From positions 2,416,001 through 2,480,000 of the forward strand of contig JANUWF010002200.1 of assembly GCA_026120185.1 (NCBI GenBank): 64,000 bases of DNA, written 5' to 3'. How positions within the stretch are numbered: the first letter of the stretch is position 1; each line of letters begins with the position of its first letter. The translations under genes and the position numbers were made by a program. The stretch is from Voacanga thouarsii. Its lineage: Eukaryota > Streptophyta > Magnoliopsida > Gentianales > Apocynaceae. The notes under the pieces are model-generated. The model was given only the letters and a program-made list of their open reading frames with translations. It had not been told where the DNA came from and did no database searches. Shown here one piece after another: positions 27,097 through 37,119 of the stretch.

Positions 27097-27438
27097 TGTT
27101 ATAAAATTAGGGTAGTGTTAGAATAAAATCTACACACTACACACTAAGAAAATTCTAACTATTCTTTGCACAAGAATTTCTCTTCAAACTTCTCTCTTTC
27201 TTTCTCTCACAATTCTTTCTCCAATCTTTCTTTCACTAAATGATGGTGTATTACAAGCTTAGAGAATAGCTCTATTTATAGAGCTCTAATTAGTGAAATA
27301 CATCATGGCATACATCATTTTCAATTAATGGTGTCTCCACTAAATGGTGGACATCCATAAAAATCTTCTAATAATTCACATAAAACCATAATTAGTGGAG
27401 CCTCCACTAATTAATGGAGATTCCAATAATTCATAACA
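27097..27438 (-). repeat. 3' LTR of RKD-carrying Copia copy 1
   Basis: 342 bp. On the plus strand it begins TGTTATAAAATTAGGG and ends AATTCATAACA, followed by CTCCCCCTT, the complement of the polypurine tract. Confidence 0.93.
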
Positions 27439-27562
27439 CTCCCCCTTGGATATCCATCAATTACATAAAGAATATGCCTCGTTAAAACCTTACTAGATAA
27501 AAACCCAGTGGGAAAAAAATCTAGTGAAGGAAAAAGAGTACACTATTCTATAGGTCCATTTA

Positions 27563-29770
27563 TTACTCCCCCTGATGAGATGATTCCTTTAAATCTTTAA
27601 ATCGACGCATACCGATTTTATATCTCAACTTTTCAAATGTTGCAGTCGGTAAAGTCTTCGTGAAAATATCTGCGAGGTTATCACATAACCGAATTTGTAG
27701 CACATCAATTTCACATTTCTTCTGGAGTTCATGAGTAAAGAAAAATTTTGGTGAAATATGTTTTGTCCGATCTCCTTTAATATATCCTCCTCGTAATTGA
27801 GCTATGCAAGCTGCATTGTCTTTATAAAGAGGAGTTAGAATACCTTTGATTGATGATAATCCACAACTTTCTCGGATATAATGAATCATGGATCTTAGCC
27901 ATACACATTCTCGACTTGCTTCATGAATGGCTATAATTTCAAAGCATGATTTGAAGAAGTAGTCGCTATAGATTGTTTCGTAGAACGCCATGATATAGCA
28001 AGTATTTCCACATGTAAATATATAGCCCGTTTGAGAACGTGCTTTATGTGGATCGATAAATAACCAAAGATCTCGCATAACCTATCAATGTTGGACTGGT
28101 TTTATGTGAATAAAATAATCCGAGATCAATTGTACCTTGGAGATATCGAAGGACTTGTTTAATTCCATTCCAATGTCGTCGTGTTGGTGAAGAACTAAAT
28201 CTTGCTAATAAATTGACAATGAAAGCAATATCAGGCCGTGTGTTATTAGCAAGATACATCAATGCACCAATTGCACCGAGATATGGTACTTCAGGACCAA
28301 GGAGTTCTTCATCATTTTCTTGAGGTCTGGAAAGGATCTTTATCCACATTTAATGATCGCACGATCATTGGAATACTCAATGGATGTGCTTTGTCCATGT
28401 AAAATCTTTTAGCACTTTTGTCGTATATGTTGATTGATGAATAAATGTTCCACTCTCCAAATGTTCAATTTGTAAACCAAGGCAAAATTTGGTTTTACCA
28501 AAATCCTTGATTTCGAATTCTCTTTTAAATAATCAATTGTTTCTTGGAGCTCTTCAGGAGTTCCAATAAGATTAATATCATCAACATATATAGCTAATAT
28601 CACAAATTTAGAACCAGTATTTCTTAATAAAAACGCATGGACATACCTGGTCATTTTTAAATCCCGCTTTCAATAAATATTCACTAAGACGTGTGAACCA
28701 CATGCGCCCAGATTGCTTCAGTGCCATATAATGATTTCTGCAACTTGATGGAGTAATTTTCACGAGGATAATGTTTATATGCTTCGTGCATATGAAATCC
28801 TTCGGGATTTTCATGTAAACATCATTTTCTAAATTTCCATACAAGTAAGCAAAGTGACAACATCTAATAGGCGCATATCTATCTTTTCATGTACCGCCAA
28901 ACCGATAAGATATCGGAGTGTAATAGCATCAACAACAGGAGAATAAGTTTCATCATAGTCAATACCTGGTCTTTGTGAAAAACCTTGGGCTACTAATCGC
29001 GCTTTATATCGAACGATTTCACTCTTTTCATTGCGCTTTCGCACAAATATCCATTTGTAGCCAACAGGTTTTACACCTTCCGGTATTCGGACCGCAGTCC
29101 GAAGACTTCACGTTTTGTCGCTGCATTTAACTCCGATTGAATCGCATCTTTCCATTGCAGCCAATCTTTTCTATGCCGACATTCATCAATCGATATTGGT
29201 TCGTGATCATCATTATCCCGTGTAACATCAAGAGATATATTGTATGCAAATATATCATCAATAACAGCTTTCTATCCGATTCCAACTTCTACCGTAAGTG
29301 GTATAATTGATAGAAATTTCAGTGTTACTTTCATCAACTTCTCGGTTCTTTGTCATCAGCTCTCTCTTGGTCTTTATCATTCTTTTCTTCAATATGATCT
29401 TCTGGATCATTTAATCCTCTTTTCTTTCGAGGATTTTTATCTTTAGAACCAAGAGGTCGGCCATGCTTCCGGCATGCTTTTGGCTCAATAGCCTATAGGT
29501 ATAATATTTTGTTCTCACTGGAACTTCAATTCGAATAGGAGCATTTATAGTTGGCATATGCGATTTTGTTACTCTTCTAGAGTCAACAAAAGCGTCTCGG
29601 CATTTGATTTGCAATGCTTTACAAATGAATTATCTTTTGAACTTCAAGTTCACATGCGCTTGTATGCGGATCAAGATAATTTAATGATGTTGTCCAATCA
29701 CGATCTTTCTTGTACTCGTTTCTGGTTCTCCCCTTAATTTAGGGAATAATGATTTCATAAGAGAATAAGA
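27563..29770 (-). pseudogene. Copia pol fragment (integrase C-terminus, RT, RNase H), copy 1
   Basis: Read from 29770 downward: the tail of integrase and its linker (ELEVQKIIHL type, GRPLGSKDKN type), RT with [21 protein letters not shown] (about 28935-29000), the active site YVDD (about 28580) and the Copia RNase H ending at 27563. Several frameshifts split these parts into short ORFs. The protease and the integrase catalytic core are absent, not just mutated. Confidence 0.88.
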
Positions 29771-31540
29771 AAATAAATATAAGAAAATGATGACAAGCAG
29801 GAAATGCCAAGAAAAATATCTATTTTTTTTTCACTCTTCCCGCACCGACTTTTCATCTTCCTCTCTTGTCTTTTCTTCTCCTCCGACCCTCTACCTACCA
29901 TCTACCTCTTCTTCTTCTTCATACGTATATATATATATATATATATATATGTATCGATATATATCTCAGCTTATCAGTCATTAGTAAACATCAAAAACAA
30001 AAATCACAAAGCAGTATATGGAGACTCGTAATTCATTTGAGACATGGTCAAATTTTGACTTAGTTTCTGCAGCAGATGTTGATGTATTTTCATTTCCAAA
30101 CCAACCGCTTTTGCCTAATTCGAACACATAAGATTTTGATATGTTTTCCTTTCCAAACCAACCGCTTCTGCCTAATTCGAACGCAGAAGATTTTGATATG
30201 TTTTCCTTTTCAAACCAACCGCTTCGTCTAATTCGAACGCAAAAGATTTTGATATATTTTCCTTTCCAAACCAACCACTTCCTCCTAATTTCGTGTGAGA
30301 TACCTTTGATGGCTTCCATTTGTTTTTAGTGTGCTTGATAATGAAATTAAACTCTCTTTTGGTTTGTTTTTGATGTAAATCAGCTGGAAGTTTTGAACAT
30401 ACCGCTTTGGACCAAGTTGATCTCGCTCCTACAAGAGACTCGCTTTGATACTCGTTCTTCTTGATGCTATTCCTTTGAATGAGGATATGCTTGTGCATGA
30501 TCCTTTCTACTCTCTAATGGATTTTGAACAAAGCCATAATATGTTTCCAGTGTTATTATACATTTAAACATGGATTTTGAATGGTATTACCTTTACCGAT
30601 ATTATTTTCTTTTTCTAGGAGAAATAATGAGTGGTCTTGGCAACGAAGTCGGAGTAAGTACTCATGAAATGCATAATATCGAAGTTCAAGATATTATTGC
30701 AGACAAAATTCCCGGGGAGAAGAAGATGATTAAGAGGCAGAGAGAGAAGAAGGGCAATAACTCCCGGACACTATCAAGAGAAACAATTTCGCAAGATTTT
30801 TACCTACCAATCAAAAGCGCAGCCAAAGAACCGAATATTGGCATAACCCGTCTCAAGAAAAGATGTAGGGAGTTAGGAATTCGTCGATGGCCTCACAGAA
30901 ATTGGTGAGCTTGGAGACCATAATCAAGAATGTTCAGGTTCTCTCTCATACATACTTATAATTTGTAAGTATGAAACTATGAAAGATTTATAAGTAAATA
31001 ACCGATGATATCACTTCGATTTACAGGATATGCAAAATAAAGAAGAAGGAGGACATATGGCTGAGAAGAAATTACAAGAAGCCATTGCGATACTCGGAAT
31101 GTGAAAAACAAGCTTGGTGGAAGAAAGTCCTAATACGCAGCTTAGAGGACCAAACACAGAAATTGAGACAAGCATGTTTCAAGGCCAAATATAATAAGAA
31201 ATATAATAAACTTAAGGAGATCATAAAATCTCAAGACTCATTTCGCAAGTAATTTTACTGGCTACTTCGCCGCTAGTCTCGATGCTGGCTCAAAAGGGAA
31301 AGAAAAGGAGGAGGATGTCGAAAAAGAGGAGTTGAAGTCCATAATTACTAATTGTTTGTCGTCCTCTAATGTAAATATTGAAAAAGAACAATTACAAACC
31401 TTCATCTTACATTTGTCAGCTCAATTACAAAAGAGCAACTATAAGCATGTATCATTAAGTTCATATGAACACTAGTGATATGAATAAAAGATGTGATGCT
31501 TATTATTAATGAAAATATCTTTTTCCCTTATTATCTTTTC
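29765..31540 (+). other. Captured non-retroviral segment containing an RKD gene, copy 1
   Basis: The insert lies between the last recognisable gag codons (before the zinc knuckle) and the first integrase-tail codons, both read on the minus strand. The segment includes an AT-repeat/TATA region (29928-29965), the RKD exons and a 3' flank. Edges are estimated from where Copia similarity stops. Confidence 0.75.
30018..31475 (+). pseudogene. RKD: RKD-type RWP-RK transcription factor copy, broken (copy 1)
   Basis: Introns are retained. Exon A starts at ATG 30018 and holds four repeats of about 57 bp encoding FPNQP-type units; exon B lies at about 30384-30550; exon C (30619-30937) carries the RWP-RK core LPIKSAAKE...LKKRCRELGIRRWPHR; exon D (31027-31475) encodes a charged helix ending in LRQACFKAKYNK, as in RKD proteins. 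Family knowledge: RKD factors bind DNA through RWP-RK and control egg-cell and early embryo programmes. Lesions: TAA in repeat 1 of exon A, a frameshift in exon B, a one-base deletion just after RRWPHR (copy 2 has the base), and further indels in exon D. Antisense to the host retroelement. Confidence 0.85.
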
Positions 31541-31549
31541 TGTTCCACT

Positions 31550-32235
31550 TCAGGTGGCCAGTATTTCTCTGTGATAAGGGAAATATCGAGTGTGTCCATG
31601 ACCATAACCACGGCCACTGCCACAACTACGACTATAACGATGGCTTCTGCTAGAGCCAACAGCATTCACTTCTGGGAGTGCTGTTGAGCCAGTTCATTTG
31701 GCTTCATGATTTCTCAATAATAACTCATGTTAAAGCTGTCAATTTTGGATACCATTTTTCTCGATATTGTTACTGCAGGACAATATTCGAGGTATGAAAA
31801 GTGGAGAATGTCTTCTCCAATATAACTTCATCAGTAACTTTTTCTCCGCAAATTTTTTAACTAAGATGTAGTTTTATACATCACGGAGTTTACGGTTTTA
31901 CAATCTTGCAACTTTAGGTGCAACCATTCATACCGTGCAGTGGGTAGTACGACCATCTTCAGGTGGTCAAATCTTTCTTTTAAATTTACCCACAGACCAT
32001 ATGGATCTTTTTCGGTAAGATATTCCATTTTCAAATTTTCATCGAGATGACGACGAATAAAAATCAAAGCTTTAGCATTGTGTTGTGCAGATGCACTATT
32101 ATGTGCTTGAATAGTTTCACTAAGGCCTTCAGCATTTAGATGCATTTCTGCATCGAGAACCCATGACATATAATTTTTTTCAGAAATATCAAGGGCTACA
32201 AATTCGAGTTTAGCGAGATTAGCCATAGAGATCAA
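31550..32235 (-). pseudogene. Copia gag fragment, copy 1
   Basis: ATG near 32226-32235 opens MANLAKLEFVALDISEKNYM, the usual start of this Copia gag type. The open frame runs to 31861 with ERFDHLK and YEWLHLKLQD motifs. Further downstream, to about 31550, a Gly/Arg/Ser-rich region typical of the Gag C-terminus is seen in fragments. The zinc knuckle that should follow is missing and the captured segment begins. Confidence 0.85.
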
Positions 32236-32249
32236 TAAATGCGTACCTG

Positions 32250-32325
32250 TCTTCTGGCTTTAATAACGGCAGAGACTCGTGCTGTCTTCTGGCTTTAATA
32301 ACGGTAGAGACTCGTGCTGATAACG
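32250..32325 (-). repeat. Tandem repeat in the leader next to the primer-binding site
   Basis: Two copies of a roughly 36-bp unit, GTCTTCTGGCTTTAATAACG plus a CGAGACTC-type part, lie between the 5' LTR and gag. The minus strand just inside the LTR reads CGTTATCAGCACGAG, the likely primer-binding site. The copy at 46995-47073 has the same duplication, so it is ancestral. Confidence 0.7.
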
Positions 32326-32667
32326 TGTTATAAAATTAGGGTAGTGTTAGAATAAAATCTACACACTACACACTAAGAAAATTCTAACTATTCTTTGCAC
32401 AAGAATTTCTCTTCAAACTTCTCTCTTTCTTTCTCTCACAATTCTTTCTCCAATCTTTCTTTCACTAAATGATGGTGTATTACAAGCTTAGAGAATAGCT
32501 CTATTTATAGAGCTCTAATTAGTGAAATACATCATGGCATACATCATCTTCAATTAATGGTGTCTCCACTAAATGGTGGATATTCATAAAAATCTTCTAA
32601 TAATTCACATAAATCCATAATTAGTGGAGCCTTCACTAATTAATGGAGATTCCAATAATTCATAACA
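32326..32667 (-). repeat. 5' LTR of RKD-carrying Copia copy 1
   Basis: 342 bp, about five substitutions from the partner LTR. The right flank CACAT matches the left flank exactly. Confidence 0.93.
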
Positions 32668-34018
32668 CACATAACAAACAAATTTTAAAAATAAAAAAAG
32701 GTCATAAGTAAAACAAATATTCATATCAAGACAAAAATAATATTAAAAAAAGGTGAATCACAATCGAATAACTAATCTTCTATACAATTCGACCAACCAA
32801 AAAATGTGAGAAATTCTAGTATGGACAAATTGTATTGATGAGTTGTATTGCGTGCAATATAAATTGTAGGTACAACTCGTATTTGGTCCACGGTCCATTT
32901 AAAAATTTCTCAAAAAATGTGCCTTGTCTAGTTCTTCTATCAATTCCACATTTTATAATTTTTTTAAATTTTTAAATTACTTTATTATTTTAATTTCTAA
33001 AGTTCGACAATATAATATTAAGTAAAAAACGATAACTTTAAAAAAAAAGTAAAAATTTAGTAACTTCGTCCTTGGACCCCTCATTATATAGTCCTGCGTT
33101 TACCTTTGCATTTATTATTCTAATCTCGTCCAAGTCCAATTAAAAGCCTTTTTGAATATTCTGTTAGCGAAGGATATCATAAATATTTCATTCAATCTAT
33201 TTCCATCGGTCAAATTTAGTTGGATAGAAATGCTAACAATAGTTCCAAATGTTGAAAATAAATATTTATGGGATAATATGACATTGATCCTCTACTTTTA
33301 GGTAATTTTTGGAATTAACTGTATCTAATATATCCATATATTTGAGATGAAAATCATAGAATATTGGACATTAATAAAATTATAACAAAAAAGTTGTAAC
33401 AAAATAAATTGTAAAAAAAAAAAGATTTCAATAAAATATAGAAAAACATGAATTACACTCAAGTTAATGCAACAGTTTTAAGGATAGTGGTTGTAGTTTG
33501 GTAAAAGAAAAAAAAAAAAGGAAATGAAGTGACTAAAATTTGAAGTTATATATGTAGTTTTGTTTTTTTTTTCTTAGGATTAAATTCAAAGAATATCCTT
33601 AAAAATAATTTTAATATTAGCAATAAACTATTATTTTTTCAAGAATCATTAGATTTATTTAGTTTTAAAATTTTTTATTTAATTATATATTCATATATAT
33701 ATATATTTATGGGTTTCCAGAAATCTTGTGGGGACCATGTCCCCCCCCCCCTCCCCATCAAAACTTGGGTCTGGCCCTAAATAAATTTTGAGAATGGAAG
33801 AGGAGCAAAATATGGAAGATAGGGCAACGGTGGAATGGAAATGAAAGATTTAGGGATAAGAGAGAAAGGAGAGGGTAGCGGCAGTAAGGAGAAAGGGAGG
33901 AAAGGAGGGCAGCGGCAGTAGAGGAGAAAGGAAATGGCAGTGGCAGCAATTGATAGAAAAATAAGGTTTGACTGTTGTGATGTGTTCTTGTCATCCCCAC
34001 TCCCATCTCCATCGAAAA
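32668..34018. other. AT-rich intergenic DNA
   Basis: No gene recognised. It includes a homopolymer C run at about 33740-33754 and a purine-rich stretch (33790-33960) without protein similarity that I can identify. Confidence 0.35.
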
Positions 34019-34262
34019 ATTAGTCGTTTCAGTCATTTACTTTTTATATTTTAGAGATTTATTTTTTTTATTTTTTAAGTACCTTAATTATTATTTTTGT
34101 GTAATTTTTTTTTTAGAATTTTGTTAATTAAATCATCATTTGACTAATGAAACCTTAATAAAAAGATTAAAACGGTACAAAAATAATAGTTAGAAAACCT
34201 AATAAATTAAAAAAAATGATTAAAATAATCAAAAATAAAAATTAAATGATTTAATTGGCTTA
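34019..34262. mobile_element. Foldback MITE
   Basis: The left arm TTAGTCGTTTCAGTCATTTAC and the complement of the right arm TAAGCCAATTAAATCATTTAA pair over about 90 bp with imperfect matches, around a short centre. Related to 34848-35072. Confidence 0.5.
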
Positions 34263-34336
34263 TTTTCTAAACATACTTGTAAAATATATATAAATTTCAT
34301 AAATTAATAATCTAACTGTTAGATTTTCTACAAAAG

Positions 34337-34370
<34 letters not shown>

Positions 34371-34847
34371 TTTTAATCACATCAGATATAATTTGTCATT
34401 TTATCAAGTATTTAAATAATATTACATTGTGGCATTTGCTTAATTTAAAATATGTGACTATCAAATTAATGATATATCTATTCATTTAACTTGTATCATA
34501 TGAAAGACTTAAAAAAAATTGTTAATAAACTGATTATACTAACCATTTTATTGGATCAATTAAAAGTAAAATTAAAATATCAACGATGCAAATTAATAAA
34601 AATTTGAAAATATTCCTTGATTAAATTATTAAATTTTTTATTTTTCATTAAATACCAATTTTTTCTTAAGATTCGGTTCCAAAATTTCTCCTAAATTTGA
34701 GATATATTTGTATTGAATTCTTTTATTAATTTTTTCTTTTATTTTTTCATTAAATAATAATTTTCTTAAAAAATCTACTCCCAATACTATTCAAAGTTGG
34801 AATAATTTCTTTATTGATTTTTAATTGCTCTATTATTTAAAAAAAAT
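34263..34847. other. AT-rich spacer with (TA)n tract
   Basis: Contains an AT dinucleotide run at about 34339-34366. Otherwise no feature seen. Confidence 0.35.
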
Positions 34848-35072
34848 TAGCCGATTTAATCCATTAACTTTTATGTTTTGGAGGTTTAGATTCCTTTTAT
34901 TTTTTTTTCAACTTGTTAAGTCCCCTAACTATTATTTATGTGCCGTTTTGATTCTTTTAACTCTAAAAAAATGACCAAAATCATACAAAAATAATAATTA
35001 GACTAAATAGTTGAAAAAAAAAATCTACACCTCCAAAATATAAAAGTTAAATAATTTAACCAACTAATTTTT
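34848..35072. mobile_element. Foldback MITE
   Basis: Imperfect inverted repeat. The left arm includes ACTTTTATGTTTTGGAGGTT; the complement of the right arm includes ACTTTTATATTTTGGAGGTG. Both arms then carry a T-rich run and AACTATTATT-type sequence. Confidence 0.55.
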
Positions 35073-35216
35073 CCATCTCTTTTTGATCTTGCAACCTTTA
35101 CTCTCTACTCCAGACCAACCTTTGTGACCTCCTCATCCTCATATCCCTAGTCTCTACCCCATGTAATATGAGACTTGTCAAACTTTCTCCTTTTTTTTTA
35201 ATTGTTTTCTCTTTTG

Positions 35217-35219
<3 letters not shown>

Positions 35220-35275
<56 letters not shown>
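35220..35275. repeat. (AT)n microsatellite
   Basis: About 27 uninterrupted AT units, followed by (TTTATA)-type repeats to about 35305. Confidence 0.95.
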
Positions 35276-35286
<11 letters not shown>

Positions 35287-35305
35287 TTATATTTATTTAT
35301 TTATA

Positions 35306-36335
35306 TTATAATTTTGCTACCTCACTAAAATAAAAGATAATTTTATAAAATTATCAATATTAGAGATCGATTAAGATCCCTTTAAAATCTTGTCAAATTA
35401 ATATTTAGTAAATTAGGAGTTTATATGTTTAATCCTTTCCCTCTTTTTTTAATAACTTTTTATTTAATATTTTTTATGACGCTTTTGGCAACTTATTGAA
35501 CTTTTAATTTTTTGACTTTGTTCTGTGATTTTTTTCATATCTCATGCTCGTCAATTTCTTAAATTTTTAAACATTCAAGATTTTATGATTAAAATAAATT
35601 TCAATTTTGTATATTTAAATTTACAATTTTTATAAATATCAAATGCAACCTATGTCATAATCATATATACGAGTACAATTCATATGTATCGAATAAAATA
35701 ATCCAGGAGCCATTCATCCTTAGTACTATTTTTTTTATTTTTTAATAACATTATCCTTAATAAAATAAATCATAAAAGATTAAAAAGACGTTGGCAAACA
35801 AAAAAAAAAGAGAAAATTAAATAGATTTCATAATACCTTTTATTTGTAAGTAGGAATGGTAAAAATAGTTGGATAAAGAAATGAAACCTTTTAATGCGCT
35901 TCGATTATTTTGCAGACATTCCATGTAACATCTTCCATATCATTCATATTATAAAACCTCTATTTTTTAATATTTAATTACTAAAATAATGAATTTAACC
36001 TAAATTCTTAATTTTTCCCTTCTCTCTTATCTCCTCTTTTCTCACTACTAGTTTGGATGCCCGTGCTCCGCACAGTTTAAAATTTTAGATATTTTGTTTA
36101 TTTTTATTTATGAGTTTATTTTGTAAAGTTTGGTATAAAAAAATTAGTTTAATTTTTATGAGAATTTTTATTATTTAAATGTAGTTTGTAATTTTTAATT
36201 TAAAAATAATTAAATTGGTGATTTAATTTGAAGTTTTATATTATTAGAATTGAATAAATTTTGTATATGAAATATTTGTTATGATTTTTTTAAAATTAGT
36301 TTACTGTCTATTTTTTTTTTTTTTTTTGTATTCTA
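35306..36335. other. AT-rich intergenic DNA
   Basis: No gene or named repeat seen. Confidence 0.35.
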
Positions 36336-36420
36336 TACAAATACAATAAGAAGAAAGAGGCAAAGTGCTTGCCCCATTTTATTAATGGAATACATATACA
36401 TCACCTATGCATTTCTAATG
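36336..36420. repeat. Dispersed direct repeat, partner at 37918-37998
   Basis: The string TACAAATACAA(T/C)AAGAAG...GTGCTTGC..C..TTTTATTAAT..AATACATAT occurs in both places with moderate divergence. The two copies bracket the kinase fragment and hairpin region, so this may be a duplicated 3' gene flank. Confidence 0.45.
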
Positions 36421-36832
36421 GGTCATGATTGTGAACATTAAAGAGTTGTGTTCATGACATAATAGGAATTGGTGTCTTCAAAACTCCACTATGTAGACGC
36501 ATTTCATCTTTTGCAGGATTTTTTCTATAGTAAGGTCTTGGCATGTTCTATGTCGGTAGTGAATTCACATTGGACAGAATATTATATTCTGATCTGTAAC
36601 ACAGACCTCCAATGCAAATCCTCAAGACACATCGGACTCAAAACCACCAGTAATCTAAGCTTCAGAAGGATATTTCCTATTGATATAGCCAGTTCATCTA
36701 ATAGTAGTTTCTTGTAAAGACAACATTATCACCTCCTTTCCCTGTTATGTCTATAAATGGTGAAAGTTGTAAGCAAATACAGGTGCCAATGCTTGTGTCA
36801 CTAAAACAGTTGACCAATCCGAGACATAGTAC

Positions 36833-36900
36833 CTGCCATTCTTCAAAGCCTTGCATTCCCTTAGAATTCAACTTCTTAATAGCAACAACCTACATTTCAT
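36833..36900 (-). pseudogene. Receptor-like cytoplasmic kinase exon fragment
   Basis: On the minus strand this reads VVAIKKLNSKGMQGFEEWQ and ends at a consensus splice donor (CAG|GTAC at 36833/36832). VAIKKLN...QGFEEWQ is the ATP-lysine strand of RLCK-VII type kinases, and the exon normally ends at this Gln. A TAG lies just before VVAIKK. I find no following kinase exon nearby, so this is a stranded fragment. Confidence 0.65.
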
Positions 36901-36961
36901 CAAACCTACTATTTCTTGGGGAAGTTTAAATATTCTCGTTTATCAAGAGGGTGAAAAAAAG

Positions 36962-37039
36962 ATGTCTTCAACTTCAGATGTTGCATTCCATGACATCTAC
37001 ATATATGTCATGGAATGCAACACCTGAAGTTGAAGACAT
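36962..37039. repeat. Near-perfect 35-bp hairpin
   Basis: Arms at 36962-36996 and 37005-37039 pair over 35 bp with one mismatch around an 8-base loop. The right-arm sequence recurs at about 37085-37119, followed in both cases by ATTAAGAGCCAA.TATGTTGCA, so arm and flank form a tandem unit of about 80 bp. A transcript would fold into a miRNA-like or siRNA-like stem. Confidence 0.8.
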
Positions 37040-37119
37040 ATTAAGAGCCAAATATGTTGCACCATATTCCAGATGTTGTAGATGTCATAGAATGCAACAT
37101 CTGAAGTTGAAGACATATT

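Larger units (their letters stand above)
27097..32667 (-). mobile_element. Copia LTR element carrying an antisense RKD gene, copy 1
   Basis: Complete 5571-bp element: 342-bp LTRs at 27097-27438 and 32326-32667 and a perfect CACAT target-site duplication (27092-27096 and 32668-32672). Element sense is the minus strand: the polypurine tract AAGGGGGAG adjoins the left LTR and gag starts near the right LTR. The LTRs differ at about five positions, so it is young. Between gag and the RT region about 1.78 kb of non-retroviral DNA (about 29765-31540) replaces the gag zinc knuckle, protease and most of integrase. That DNA contains an RWP-RK gene in the opposite direction. Gag and pol are broken, so movement needed proteins supplied by a relative. 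Confidence 0.95.

Noticed and set aside
29787..30063. Plus-strand Ser/Tyr-rich ORFs with YIYIYIY runs in RKD copy 1 (and 44792-45019 in copy 2)
   Set aside because: Produced by CT-rich and AT-repeat DNA of the RKD 5' region; they are not proteins.
33758..34036. Minus-strand ORF of 92 codons, Ser/Leu/Pro-rich
   Set aside because: Low-complexity translation of a purine-rich tract, with no conserved motif and no splice context.
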